Below, piece after piece: positions 1 to 8,959 of a stretch of 64,000 nucleotides of DNA. The notes beneath the pieces were generated by a model. The model was given only the letters and a program-made list of their open reading frames with translations, searched no databases and was not told where the DNA came from. A program made the position numbers and the translations under genes. The number at the start of each line of letters is the position of its first letter. Position 1 is the first letter of the stretch. The stretch is from JABDQW01 sp942492025 (GTDB lineage Bacteria; Pseudomonadota; Gammaproteobacteria; SZUA-229): positions 248,001-312,000 of the forward strand of contig CALODJ010000001.1 in the NCBI GenBank assembly GCA_942492025.1. The letters are read 5' to 3'.

Positions 1-1375
1 CGCTACCGGCAAAAACGACCTGCTTCGCCTCCGCAATAGCAAACTCGATGCGGGCCAGGTCAGAGAGTTCGCCCTGGTAGAGAACCGGTATCACACCCCA
101 GTTCATACACAGCTTTCGAGCGACAATTTGCGAGGATGTGATTGCCAGGATGGGACAGGCAGGGCGGTATTTCGAAACCAGTCGAGAGGAAAACCCGGTC
201 TCAGTCAGACAGATGATGGCTGCTGCCTGCAGGTTGGCCGCCATGCTGACCGATGCCTGTGCCACTGATTCAGTGACCACATTAGCAGGGTGGGGCTTTA
301 TCTTCTGCAAGTAACCGTATTCGCTCAGAGCGGCCTCTGCGCGCATGGCGATCGTGGACAGGGTGCGCACCGCTTCCAGCGGATATTTTCCGACAGCCGT
401 CTCGCCCGAAAGCATGACTGCCGAGGTCCCATCGAGAATGGCATTGGCGACGTCACTCGCTTCAGCGCGGGTCGGTTTCGGGTTGCTTTCCATCGAGGCC
501 AGCATCTGTGTCGCTGTGATGACGGGCTTGCCGTTGCTGACCGTGGTCCTAATGATGTTCTTCTGCGTGCTTGGTACATCAGCCAGGGGTAGTTCCACCC
601 CGAGATCGCCACGTGCGACCATGATACCATCGGCTGCTTCGACAATCTCCTCCATATGTGCGACACCAGCGCGGTTCTCAATTTTGGCAATGATGGGAAT
701 GTTCACCTGACGCTCATCGAGTATTTCACGCATTTTATGTATATCGTCGGCGCTCTGAATGAAGGACGCCGCGATATAGTCGACATCATTTTCTGCAGCA
801 AAATTGAGTTCCTTTACAATATCATCACGGTTTTCCGGACTCACTGCACTCAGAGCTAACTGTGTTTCGGGCAGGTTGACGCTCTTGGAATTACCCAGCC
901 TGCCACCATGAACGACGCGGCACCGGATGACGCCATTCTCAACCCGGGTCACCTCCAGTTCGATGGCACCGTCATCCAGCAGGATCGGTGTTCCCTGCCG
1001 GACTTCTTCGAACAGTTTCTGATAGGTGATGGATACTCCGCCGGCATCACCCGGCTTATCATCGGTATACAGGTTGAAGCTTTCACCGGGCGTGAGTAGT
1101 GCAGAATCTTCATGCATCAGGCCGGTTCGAATTTCGATTCCGCGCGTGTCGATCATAATCGCGATGTTTTTCCTGAGCTGGCTTGCTGCCGTGCGAAGAC
1201 GCGTGATCTGTTCCTTGTGGGCAGCGTGTGTGCCGTGAGAGAGATTCAGTCGTGCCACGTTCATGCCCCCCTCGATCATGGACTTGAGCATTCCCGGGGA
1301 GGCGCAGGCGGGCCCGATGGTGGCGACGATCTTTGTTTTTCTGACATGTGTCGGTGTTGATGGCGTGCTGTTCAT
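1..1375 (-). CDS. pyk: Pyruvate kinase (3' end cut by window edge)
   Basis: Catalyses phosphoenolpyruvate + ADP to pyruvate + ATP, the last step of glycolysis, in the cytoplasm. I translated the reverse strand from the ATG at 1375. The N-terminus reads RKTKIVATIGPA, followed by GMNVARLNLSHG. Further on come the metal and substrate region IAKIENRAGV, the signature MVARGDLGVELP, and TAEASDVANAILDG with MLSGETAVG. About 458 residues lie in the window. Family members are near 470-490 residues, so only the end of the C-terminal allosteric domain is missing, beyond position 1. The gene is divergent from the DsrE-like gene, with about 260 bp of shared upstream DNA. Many open frames on the opposite strand here are shadows of this gene. 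Identification is firm; which isozyme (PykA or PykF type) is not decided. Confidence 0.96.
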   Translation of the reverse strand, partial: MNSTPSTPTHVRKTKIVATIGPACASPGMLKSMIEGGMNVARLNLSHGTHAAHKEQITRLRTAASQLRKNIAIMIDTRGIEIRTGLMHEDSALLTPGESFNLYTDDKPGDAGGVSITYQKLFEEVRQGTPILLDDGAIELEVTRVENGVIRCRVVHGGRLGNSKSVNLPETQLALSAVSPENRDDIVKELNFAAENDVDYIAASFIQSADDIHKMREILDERQVNIPIIAKIENRAGVAHMEEIVEAADGIMVARGDLGVELPLADVPSTQKNIIRTTVSNGKPVITATQMLASMESNPKPTRAEASDVANAILDGTSAVMLSGETAVGKYPLEAVRTLSTIAMRAEAALSEYGYLQKIKPHPANVVTESVAQASVSMAANLQAAAIICLTETGFSSRLVSKYRPACPILAITSSQIVARKLCMNWGVIPVLYQGELSDLARIEFAIAEAKQVVFAGS

Positions 1376-1637
1376 GACGGAGATGTGCCCTTTATGTCCT
1401 GGGTTTTCTGGATTTTCTGAAAATGTACCGTATTTTACTGCTTAATTGACAACCTTGCCTGAGAAAACGCGATCAATCTGTATCTGTTCGCAGAAATAAC
1501 ATTTTTTCCACAAAAGATACTTCAATCGTTATCGGGGTTGGAAATGATTTTAGTCCTTGCAGTCTGGCAGTGATTACGCGGTTGAATCCTTGTACAATGA
1601 ACACATCAATCATTGCCCTGATATGAGGAGGTGCAGT

Positions 1638-2147
1638 ATGTCACAAGTCCCGCGCTGGCTATCAAGCGTTTTTGCGCTGCTGATGGTATCGATGTTCTGC
1701 GCCACTGTATTAGCAGAAGATACCAACGATGAAGCGGATGAGACCGTTAAAGTGGTTTACCACGCTGATTTCAGCGATCCACGGCGTTTCAGTGCAATGT
1801 TGACCAGTATCAACAACATGGTGACCTACTATCAGGATGAACTGATAGAGTATGACGTTAGAATTGTATTCGTATCACATGGTATCCGCTTTCTGACCAA
1901 TGACAAACTCGAAAACACAGCATTCAGCAGCGATACGGAACTTGAACAACGCAGAGACAATCTGCGAGGGCGATTGAGTTCATTGCAGGATGTTCAGGAC
2001 GTGAAACTGGAATTGTGCGATATAACACGAAGCCAGGTCGGTCTGGATCAAGGCAAGCTCTATGCCGGGGTTGAGCTGGTGCGCTCCGGTGTGGTCAGAA
2101 TTGCACAACTGCAGCGGCAGGGCTTCGCCTACATCAAGATTGAATGA
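1638..2147 (+). CDS. Secreted DsrE-superfamily protein
   Basis: A 169-residue protein of the DsrE-like fold (COG1416-type), a family that includes sulfur-relay proteins but has many members of unknown role. The start is placed at the ATG at 1638 because an AGGAGGTG ribosome site sits just upstream (about 1626-1633); in-frame ATGs further upstream lack one. The N-terminus is a signal peptide (WLSSVFALLMVSMFCATVLA, cleavage near AEDT), so the product should be periplasmic. The body has the family's opening strand VKVVYHADFSDPRRF and the C-terminal block VRSGVVRIAQLQRQGFAYIKI. One cysteine lies in the mature part (LELCDITR), at a place where related proteins often carry one. It stands alone, so no specific sulfur pathway can be assigned. 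Confidence 0.8.
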   Translation: MSQVPRWLSSVFALLMVSMFCATVLAEDTNDEADETVKVVYHADFSDPRRFSAMLTSINNMVTYYQDELIEYDVRIVFVSHGIRFLTNDKLENTAFSSDTELEQRRDNLRGRLSSLQDVQDVKLELCDITRSQVGLDQGKLYAGVELVRSGVVRIAQLQRQGFAYIKIE

Positions 2148-2181
2148 AACTAATCAACGAGGAACTGTAGAAAGCGAGAAC

Positions 2182-2308
2182 CGTCATCGCCAGGAGCGTC
2201 AGTAGCATGGCGATCTGCGTGGACTCGCGCATTGCGCAAAAGATTGCTTCGCTTCGCTCGTAAAGACGGTAAGAAAAACACGGTCTTTGCGAGGTACGAA
2301 GCAATCTC
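2182..2308. repeat. GTCATTGCGAG / GATTGCTTCG palindromic repeat, copy 1
   Basis: An imperfect palindrome whose right half pairs AGATTGCTTCG (about 2243) with CGAAGCAATCT (about 2298-2308). It belongs to the same family as the copies at 2374-2565 and 10279-10357, recognisable by CGTCATYGCGAG ends and internal GATTGCTTCG. Such sequences are common dispersed intergenic repeats in proteobacteria; no protein is encoded. Confidence 0.65.
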
Positions 2309-2373
2309 CTCACTCCAGTTTGCGCTTTAAGATATGCAAAGAGCAGTTCCTTTATATGGCGGTTCTGCGGTTA

Positions 2374-2565
2374 CGTCATTGCGGGCGAAGCGAAGCATGA
2401 TAGCCCTGGAGAATGTCACGCAACACGTGCGGCCCCGAAAGGGCAACACAAGGATGTGTTGTAATCTCTCGAATCTCGCGCCACTTCAACGGCCTATAGT
2501 CAGTGTTTCACCGAATCTGCAGGCTTCAGGAGATTGCCACACCGCTGTCGCGGATCGCAATGACG
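2374..2565. repeat. GTCATTGCGAG-type palindromic repeat, copy 2
   Basis: Left end ACGTCATTGCGGGCGAAGCG and right end GATCGCAATGACG are inverted relative to each other, bracketing about 190 bp. It is the same family as 2182-2308 and 10279-10357, and the interior differs between copies. Confidence 0.6.
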
Positions 2566-2777
2566 AGCAAGTGGGGCAGCAGTGTGTTGATTGTCATTCA
2601 GGGTGTTGAATTAACGTCAATTTCACAGTTCGGTTTATCCGCCTTCGCGTGATAGTTGTCACTCTCTGAAGCGCACCTGGAAGGGTTCAACTGCGGAATC
2701 CAGGTTCAACTATTGCAGCAGATCTGTATCTGTGATTCCATAGCGAGATTGATGCAGTTAACCGGTGAATATTGAAT

Positions 2778-4757
2778 ATGAAAAGTCTATGGTCAGAGAC
2801 TGCCGCTGATGAATGTGCAGATGATCCATTGCAATTGAGGGCTTACAGTTCCAGACTGCTGGGACAGAATCCGGATCTGGTGCTGCACGGCGGCGGCAAT
2901 ACCTCGGTCAAGGTCAAGGAAACGAACCTGCTGGGTGATGAAGAGGAGCTACTCTATGTCAAAGGCAGTGGATGGGACCTGGCTTCGATCGAAGCCGCAG
3001 GATTTGCACCGGTCAGACTGGATGTGCTTCGGCAGATGGCAACATTTGATCAGTTGAGCGATGTTGACATGGTACGCATGCAACGCGCTGCCATGACGGA
3101 TCCGTATGCCCCGAATCCCTCCGTTGAAGCCGTATTGCATGCGATCATACCCTTTACCTATGTCGATCACACCCATGCGGACGCTGTCGTTACCATTACC
3201 AATACGCCCGACGGTGAAGCAACGATCGAGCAACTATATGGAGAACGAATCCTGCTGATACCCTATGTGATGCCGGGATTTTTATTGGCAAAAAAAGTGT
3301 ACCAGATGACAAGGGACATCGATTGGACGCAATACCAGGGCATGGTGCTGCTCAACCATGGTGTGTTCACTTTCGATGATGATGCCAGGCGTTGTTATGA
3401 AAACATGATCGACCTCGTTACCGCGGCTGAGGATTATATTAACTCGAAGACTGCGCTGGAACTGAATGCAGACAATCACAGCAAGACCGATCTGAAGACG
3501 CTGGCAAGAACAAGGCAGCAGGTGGCAGCGGAAAGAGGAACCCCTGTCTATGCACTGCTCGACACCGGTGCACAAGCGGTGTCATTTGCCTGCCTTGATA
3601 ATGTTGATTCCATTGCGACCAGGGGGCCATTAACGCCTGACCATATTATTCGCACAAAACAGTCACCGTTGATCATCCGCGCTGATGCGGACATGGAGTG
3701 CAACCCGGTCGGGGCATATGCCACTGCCTACCAGTCTTATTTTGACAGGAACACGAACGGCCAGCACCGCTGCCTGGATCGTGCACCCCGATGGGCGGTA
3801 TGGAAAAATCAGGGTCTGGTCTCATTCGGGGCGAGCTTGCAAGATGCGGCCATCATTGCCGATATCAGCAGGCATACGATAAAAGCAATCCAGCTGGCAG
3901 AAAAACTCGGTGGCTGGTGCGCGCTTCCGGAGAAAGATCTATATGAAGTCGAATACTGGGAACTTGAGCAGGCAAAACTGAAAAGCAGTAAAAACACACC
4001 CGAGTTTCAGGGTAAAGTCGCTCTGGTCACGGGGGCCGCCAGTGGTATCGGCAAAGCCTGTGTCGAAGCGCTGATCGCCAAAGGTGCCGCTGTTGCGGCA
4101 CTGGATATGAATCCAGCGATTGAAGGCTTGTACCATAACACGCAGGTGCTGGAAATCGTCTGCGACGTGACCTGTGATACCGTATTGAAGCAATCGGTCG
4201 AGCAGACTGTTCGACGTTTTGGCGGTCTCGACATCCTTGTCAGTAATGCGGGCGCGTTCAGCGTCAGCAAAAACATCGAAGACATGGATGAAGTTACATG
4301 GCACGAGGGCCTGGCAGTCAACCTGACCAGCCATCAGCGCCTGATGCAATATGCCATTCCTTATCTGCGCTACGGGATCGACCCGGCCATGGTAATCATC
4401 GCCACGAAAAACGTGCCTGCCCCAGGTCCCGGTGCCGCCGCCTATTCAGCTGCAAAAGCCGGCCTCACCCAGCTGGCGCGCGTCGCCGCCCTTGAACTCG
4501 GCAAGGACAATATTCGCGTCAACACCATTCATCCCAACGCCGTATTCGACACGGGTGTGTGGACTGATGAAGTCTTGCAGGATCGAGCGCAGCACTATGG
4601 CATGACTGTGCAGGCGTACAAGACAAATAACGTGCTGCACACTGAGGTGAGCGCATACAGTGTTGCGCAGATGGTCTGTGCCATGGCCGGAAAGACATTC
4701 GCAAAAACCACCGGCGCACAGGTACCCGTGGATGGTGGAAACGAGCGGGTCATCTGA
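2778..4757 (+). CDS. Bifunctional aldolase / short-chain dehydrogenase
   Basis: A 659-residue cytoplasmic fusion of the COG3347 type. The N-terminal half (about 25-400) is a class II aldolase/adducin domain: LHGGGNTSVKV near residue 40 is the phosphate-binding region and DHTHADAVV carries zinc-ligand histidines. The C-terminal part (about 410-659) is a short-chain dehydrogenase, with the NAD-binding motif VTGAASGIGKA, LVSNAGAFS, and the catalytic YSAAKAG. Relatives include rhamnulose-1-phosphate aldolase/dehydrogenases of sugar catabolism, but no sugar kinase, isomerase or transporter is adjacent, so the substrate is unknown. The ATG at 2778 is preferred to a TTG two codons upstream. The gene is a single transcription unit, convergent with nhaD. 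Confidence 0.85.
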   Translation: MKSLWSETAADECADDPLQLRAYSSRLLGQNPDLVLHGGGNTSVKVKETNLLGDEEELLYVKGSGWDLASIEAAGFAPVRLDVLRQMATFDQLSDVDMVRMQRAAMTDPYAPNPSVEAVLHAIIPFTYVDHTHADAVVTITNTPDGEATIEQLYGERILLIPYVMPGFLLAKKVYQMTRDIDWTQYQGMVLLNHGVFTFDDDARRCYENMIDLVTAAEDYINSKTALELNADNHSKTDLKTLARTRQQVAAERGTPVYALLDTGAQAVSFACLDNVDSIATRGPLTPDHIIRTKQSPLIIRADADMECNPVGAYATAYQSYFDRNTNGQHRCLDRAPRWAVWKNQGLVSFGASLQDAAIIADISRHTIKAIQLAEKLGGWCALPEKDLYEVEYWELEQAKLKSSKNTPEFQGKVALVTGAASGIGKACVEALIAKGAAVAALDMNPAIEGLYHNTQVLEIVCDVTCDTVLKQSVEQTVRRFGGLDILVSNAGAFSVSKNIEDMDEVTWHEGLAVNLTSHQRLMQYAIPYLRYGIDPAMVIIATKNVPAPGPGAAAYSAAKAGLTQLARVAALELGKDNIRVNTIHPNAVFDTGVWTDEVLQDRAQHYGMTVQAYKTNNVLHTEVSAYSVAQMVCAMAGKTFAKTTGAQVPVDGGNERVI

Positions 4758-4814
4758 CGAAGGCTGCCTGATTTCGCCCCCCGGTGACAAATGCGGGTGA
4801 GCAGCCGCTCATGA

Positions 4815-6278
4815 TCAGAACAGTTCCTGATTCAGCCACATATGACAGGTGATGGCAGCCGCGTACCCCAGCGCAATCACAGGGCTCCAGCGCAAGTGGC
4901 TGAAAAACGTGTACTGGCCGCGAGCATGGCCCATCAGGGCGATGCCGGCAGCCGAGCCGATTGACAGCAGGCTACCGCCAACCCCGGCAGTGAGGGTTAC
5001 CAGTAGCCACTGGCCTTGTGACATCTGTGGTTCCATGGTCAGAACGGCAAACATCACCGGGATATTATCGATTAGTGCGGAAACGATTCCGACCAGGATG
5101 TTTGCACGGGTGGCACCCCATTCAACGTACAACTGCTCCGACATCAAACCGAGGTAGCCGATAAAACCGAGACCACCGACGCACAGGATAACACCGTAAA
5201 AGAAGAGCAATGTGTCCCACTCTGCCCGGCCCACTCGAGCGAAAATGTCGAACTTGACATCGCCCACGGGTCCACCTGTACTGCGCCGGTCATATCGGCG
5301 TCGGCGTTCCTGACCGATACTGTCAGTCGAGCGTCGCTGTTGGCGGCGCCGTTCTCGCCCAAAGCTGGTCTTAAGGTAGTAGCCGAACAATTGCAGATAG
5401 GCCATGCCCAGCATCATGCCCATCATCGCCGGCAAATGCAGTATGTTTTCAAAAGCGACAGCGGTGGCGATAGTGAGCAGGAACAAGAAAATGATACGGC
5501 GCGCACCCCGACGTAACCGGATCTTCTCATCGATCGATTCCGGTTTTTCGTCGCTTAGAAAGAAATGCATAATGAATGCGGGCACGAGCCAGTTGATCAG
5601 GGACGGTAAAAATAACAACAGAAACGATTGAAACGGCAGCATGCCTTTTTGCCACACCATCAGTGTTGTGATATCGCCGAACGGGCTGAATGCGCCGCCA
5701 GCATTTGATGCAACCACAATGTTGATGCAGGCGAGTGCAACAAAACCTGATGAATCGCGGCCGACCGCCAGGACGACTGCGCACATCAGTAGCGCTGTCG
5801 TAAGGTTGTCTGCAATCGGGGAGAGACAGAAGGCAAACGCACCGGTCATCCAGAACAGCTTGCGGTAGCTGAAGCCGGAACGCACCAGCCACACCCGCAG
5901 TGATTCAAAAACCTGGCGTTCGTCCATGGAGTTGATATAGGTCATCGCTACCAGTAAAAACAGCAACAGCTCGGCATATTCGAGGATGTTGTGACGTACA
6001 GCTTCGCCAACAGCTTCAGTCATCCCATTGTGTACGTATACCGATGCAATCAGGATCCAGATCAGGCCAGCAGCCAGAAGGACAGGTTTAGATTTGCGTA
6101 AGCGGGTGAACTCTTCGGTCATGACTGCGAGATAGGCGAGCGTAAATATGATCACAGAAAAATAACCGATGCCGTGACTGGTAAGGTCTATCCAGTTGTC
6201 ACTGTCAGTTTCTGCGAACACGTTCACGGGCACTGACATCAGGCTGGAAATCATCAATAACATGGACAGCAGCTTCAT
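4815..6278 (-). CDS. nhaD: Na+/H+ antiporter NhaD family
   Basis: A 487-residue inner-membrane protein that should exchange sodium (or lithium) for protons and keep the cytoplasm low in sodium. It has an N-terminal signal-like segment (MKLLSMLLMISSLMSVPVNVFA), about a dozen hydrophobic spans, and family blocks such as ILEYAELLLFLLVAMTY, SPIADNLTTALLM and ASNAGGAFSPFGDITTLMVW, where polar residues in membrane spans are typical of ion paths. One oddity is an arginine-rich stretch near residues 307-336, with two ERRR...RRST units, in a loop between membrane spans (see findings). The gene is alone on the reverse strand, with about 135 bp to the Nramp-like gene upstream. The family call is strong; the transported ion is inferred from the family. 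Confidence 0.92.
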   Translation of the reverse strand: MKLLSMLLMISSLMSVPVNVFAETDSDNWIDLTSHGIGYFSVIIFTLAYLAVMTEEFTRLRKSKPVLLAAGLIWILIASVYVHNGMTEAVGEAVRHNILEYAELLLFLLVAMTYINSMDERQVFESLRVWLVRSGFSYRKLFWMTGAFAFCLSPIADNLTTALLMCAVVLAVGRDSSGFVALACINIVVASNAGGAFSPFGDITTLMVWQKGMLPFQSFLLLFLPSLINWLVPAFIMHFFLSDEKPESIDEKIRLRRGARRIIFLFLLTIATAVAFENILHLPAMMGMMLGMAYLQLFGYYLKTSFGRERRRQQRRSTDSIGQERRRRYDRRSTGGPVGDVKFDIFARVGRAEWDTLLFFYGVILCVGGLGFIGYLGLMSEQLYVEWGATRANILVGIVSALIDNIPVMFAVLTMEPQMSQGQWLLVTLTAGVGGSLLSIGSAAGIALMGHARGQYTFFSHLRWSPVIALGYAAAITCHMWLNQELF

Positions 6279-6413
6279 CGGTGTTTTCTCATTCGAAGGA
6301 ACAGTTATCTGCCAGTACCGCAGGCACTAACAAGTAAAGACTAGAGTATAGACGAGGCCGGTTTCGGTTTCAGACGGGATGACCATGGATTAATCATTCC
6401 CGACTGATCTGAA

Positions 6414-7643
6414 TCAGAACAATCTCACGGATTTTTCAATCAGCAAATAGCCGAATAACAGAATGGATATGATCAGCACCGCATTCATTAGATAACCGTT
6501 GCAGAAACTCTGGAGCCACTGACGCCGGTTATTCATGTAGATCAGGAGCAGGGCAAGAAAGGGCATGAAAAACGCACCAGCCACTGAATAAATCACAACA
6601 ATCCACACCGGCTTGCCGAGCGCAAGCAGTATCATTGGTGGAATAGCAAGGTAGAGCAAATACAGGCGGTAGTAGCGCGTTGTTGCATAGCTTGTGGTGG
6701 GTACTGTGGCATCCGCTTGTCCGCGGGCATAGACATAATCTGTGAACAGATAAGGCACACCGTCCCAGACCCCGATCATCGAGCTGAATACAGCACCCCA
6801 AAAACCCAGCAGGAATAACCACTTACCGTATGCGCCGACACTGGCTTCCAGGTGTTCTGCTACTGCCAGAATCATCCGGCTGCCTTCAACCACCTCTGGT
6901 TGCACGCCCGCTGCGATAATCATCACCGCCAGGCCAAACAGACCGGTAAGAATATAGGCCACCGCCAGATCGGTACGGCACTGAGGAATGTAATCACTGC
7001 CTGTCCACTGTTTTTCCCGGATCCAGTAGCCATAACTCAATACGGTCACACTGCCACCAACGCCGCCGATGACGCCGAGTACGAAAACGATCGATCCTTC
7101 CGGCAGTGAGGGTACTAAAATACCTGCTAGCAATTCACCCGACGAGGGTAACAAGACTGCGGCACATACCATCACCACGATAAACATTATAGCGATCAAC
7201 AGCTTCATGATAATTTCGATGTGCCGGTAAGCGCCCCGCCAGACGATGATCAGCGCCAGCAAGGAATGAATGATGCCCCAGAGCTCGACCGATACGGCAG
7301 GTATAATTGCATGCGCAGCAAGCCCGGTCGCAGAGATCAGTGCCCCCGCAACGATGAATGACCACAGTAATAGATACACCATAAAATACAGGGACACAAA
7401 ACGCGGTAATCGCTGAACCCATGCTTCAAGCAGCGTGGTACCGGTAACAAGCTGCCAGCGCGCGAGATTCTCGTTTATGACGTATTTGATGATTGCACCG
7501 ACAACCGCAGCCCAAAGAATTGCGGTTCCATAGCGCGCACCCGACACCGATGCAGCAATCAGGTCACCCGCGCCGACACCGGTGGCAGCAATCACGATGC
7601 CCGGTCCGATTGCCTTGATTGAATTGAAATTGATTGCGCTCAC
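6414..7643 (-). CDS. Nramp-related divalent metal transporter, noncanonical
   Basis: A 409-residue protein with about 11 membrane spans and the overall Nramp/SLC11 pattern: an opening GPGIVIAATGVGAGDL in the first span and GGVGGSVTVLSYGYWIR in the sixth. Canonical MntH/Nramp proteins carry DPGN in span 1 and MPH in span 6, which bind Mn2+/Fe2+. Here those places read GAGD and VLSYGY. The residues are therefore not those of a standard Mn2+/Fe2+ carrier. Related noncanonical members of the superfamily have been linked to other substrates such as Mg2+, but I cannot assign a substrate from sequence. It is a single gene, upstream of nhaD on the same strand with about 135 bp between them. Confidence 0.75.
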   Translation of the reverse strand: MSAINFNSIKAIGPGIVIAATGVGAGDLIAASVSGARYGTAILWAAVVGAIIKYVINENLARWQLVTGTTLLEAWVQRLPRFVSLYFMVYLLLWSFIVAGALISATGLAAHAIIPAVSVELWGIIHSLLALIIVWRGAYRHIEIIMKLLIAIMFIVVMVCAAVLLPSSGELLAGILVPSLPEGSIVFVLGVIGGVGGSVTVLSYGYWIREKQWTGSDYIPQCRTDLAVAYILTGLFGLAVMIIAAGVQPEVVEGSRMILAVAEHLEASVGAYGKWLFLLGFWGAVFSSMIGVWDGVPYLFTDYVYARGQADATVPTTSYATTRYYRLYLLYLAIPPMILLALGKPVWIVVIYSVAGAFFMPFLALLLIYMNNRRQWLQSFCNGYLMNAVLIISILLFGYLLIEKSVRLF

Positions 7644-8068
7644 TCCGCTGTTCTGCTATTCAAACTGGCTTTAGCAGCATCGCCAATACGCTGTTTGTTA
7701 GACATACAGACCAAATAGTCAGGAGATGCTGATTCGGTTCGGTTTCATACCGAGCGAAAGACAGAAATTGAACAGGCGCGGTACAAAAATACTGTATCGC
7801 ATGGCACAGTTTCGAGACGAAAGCTGTTTGTCTGATAAACGGGCATGATTAACTCCGCAGTTGTTTTATAATTACCAGATGATTCGTCAGGGTAATCAGT
7901 CTCGGTATATGATAGATACAAATAGTCACAATTGTGTTTGCAACATGAAATTATCATTGAAACAGCGAAATCGTCTACCCGTATTTCTGCACGGTGAGTA
8001 AGATGATCGCAGTTGAATCCTGGTTGACGAAGCTTATGCGAAAAAGTGGAATAACAGAATGTCTTTAT

Positions 8069-8095
8069 GGAAGCTCTGAATAAATCAGAGTTTCC
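8069..8095. repeat. Solo hairpin of the hairpin-array element
   Basis: A 27-bp palindrome, GGAAGCTCTGA, loop, TCAGAGTTTCC. It closely matches the first hairpin of the elements at 10884-11042 and 22623-22779. The remaining hairpins of the array are absent here. Confidence 0.6.
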
Positions 8096-8227
8096 TTATA
8101 ATTAACGGGTCTCCACCTGATACAGTGGGTACACCTGGATGTACAGTTGTTTCGGCAGGAGATATCAATACCCGAATTAGCCACAGCTAAAACTTAATCA
8201 GAAGGTGGTGAACCTGGCAAACACCTG

Positions 8228-8307
8228 TCATTCCTGCACGTATTTAGCAGGAATCCAGCGGCCTGGTACTAAAAGACACTGGATACCTGCCTCCGCAGGT
8301 ATGACGC
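8228..8307. repeat. TCATTCCTGC...AGGTATGACG dispersed-type repeat
   Basis: Composite inverted repeat: TCATTCCTGC and GCAGGAATCCAG on the left, CACTGGATACCTGC and GCAGGTATGACG on the right, each half also folding on itself. This kind of repeat is widespread in proteobacterial intergenic DNA. Only one copy is in the window. Confidence 0.55.
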
Positions 8308-8422
8308 TTAGCGGGGTATTTGCAGGTTCTATGAAAATATTCACCCACTCGATTTGGGGAAGATCCTAATTAACAGGCAATGTGTCGATTAAATCGTGTG
8401 AACGTAACTGCAACTCTGGTAA

Positions 8423-8863
8423 ATGAGAATGACATTACAAAAACTGGCGAAAATACTGGGTTATGCTGGACTAATACCATTCTTTGTTTTTAGTATTGCA
8501 ACCTGGGTATCTCTACCATTGGCGATTAATCCTCACTTTGTTCTAACTGCGTATGCGGCGGTCATTTTGTCGTTCATGGGTGCGATCCACTGGGGTATAG
8601 CGATGACGGAACAGAGCGCAATCGCAAATCGGGAGCTGAGTTTGAGCGTGGTCCCGGCGCTGCTGGGTTGGCTGGCTTTGCTCATGCCCTCTCTGTTCGG
8701 CTATGGCCTGCTGATTCTTTGCTTTGCGTTGTTGTATATGGCTGACAGCTACACGAACAGGCAAGGCTTGCTACCCGTGTGGTATTTACCGATGCGCATG
8801 GTACTGACGACGGTTGTCGTACTGTGCCTGGCGGTGGCAGCGTTGGCATTGGTCGTGGCCTGA
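8423..8863 (+). CDS. DUF3429 membrane protein
   Basis: A 146-residue inner-membrane protein with five predicted hydrophobic spans. The blocks LGYAGLIPFFVFSIA, YAAVILSFMGAIHWGIAM and PMRMVLTTVV match DUF3429 proteins, whose function is unknown. A second in-frame ATG at 8429 is also possible as start. It precedes a broken DUF2238 gene and a PqiA-like gene on the same strand, suggesting a small membrane-protein cluster. Confidence 0.78.
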   Translation: MRMTLQKLAKILGYAGLIPFFVFSIATWVSLPLAINPHFVLTAYAAVILSFMGAIHWGIAMTEQSAIANRELSLSVVPALLGWLALLMPSLFGYGLLILCFALLYMADSYTNRQGLLPVWYLPMRMVLTTVVVLCLAVAALALVVA

Positions 8864-8959
8864 CACCGTTGTTCCGACTGCATCAACACTGATGGATATC
8901 GACAATACAGCCTGTTTAATCGGCGATGTTAAAACTATGCAGCCAGGTATGTTAAAAAA

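Larger units (their letters stand above)
2148..2777. other. Long intergenic region filled with repeat remnants
   Basis: About 630 bp without a convincing gene. Two palindromic repeat elements (2182-2308 and 2374-2565, listed separately) occupy most of it. An open frame across 2334-2609 reads through the second repeat, is rich in codons unlike the neighbours and resembles no family I know, so it is not called. The final 200 bp before the aldolase gene should hold that gene's promoter, but I see no strong consensus box. Confidence 0.6.
7644..8422. other. Intergenic region, no gene seen
   Basis: Nearly 780 bp between divergent genes. It holds a solo hairpin at 8069-8095 and a CATTCCTGC-type repeat at 8228-8307 (listed separately). 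Short frames such as the reverse one over 7745-7957 have odd composition and no recognisable similarity. I see nothing else that I can support. Confidence 0.6.

Noticed and set aside
290..1445. Several open frames on the plus strand and one short minus frame over 1-1445
   Set aside because: They are shadows of pyruvate kinase on the reverse strand, whose translation is unmistakable.
2334..2609. 91-residue open frame
   Set aside because: It runs through a palindromic repeat and has no protein-like pattern or ribosome site.
7745..7957. 70-residue reverse frame in the long gap
   Set aside because: Composition is unlike neighbouring genes, with no ribosome site or recognisable motif.
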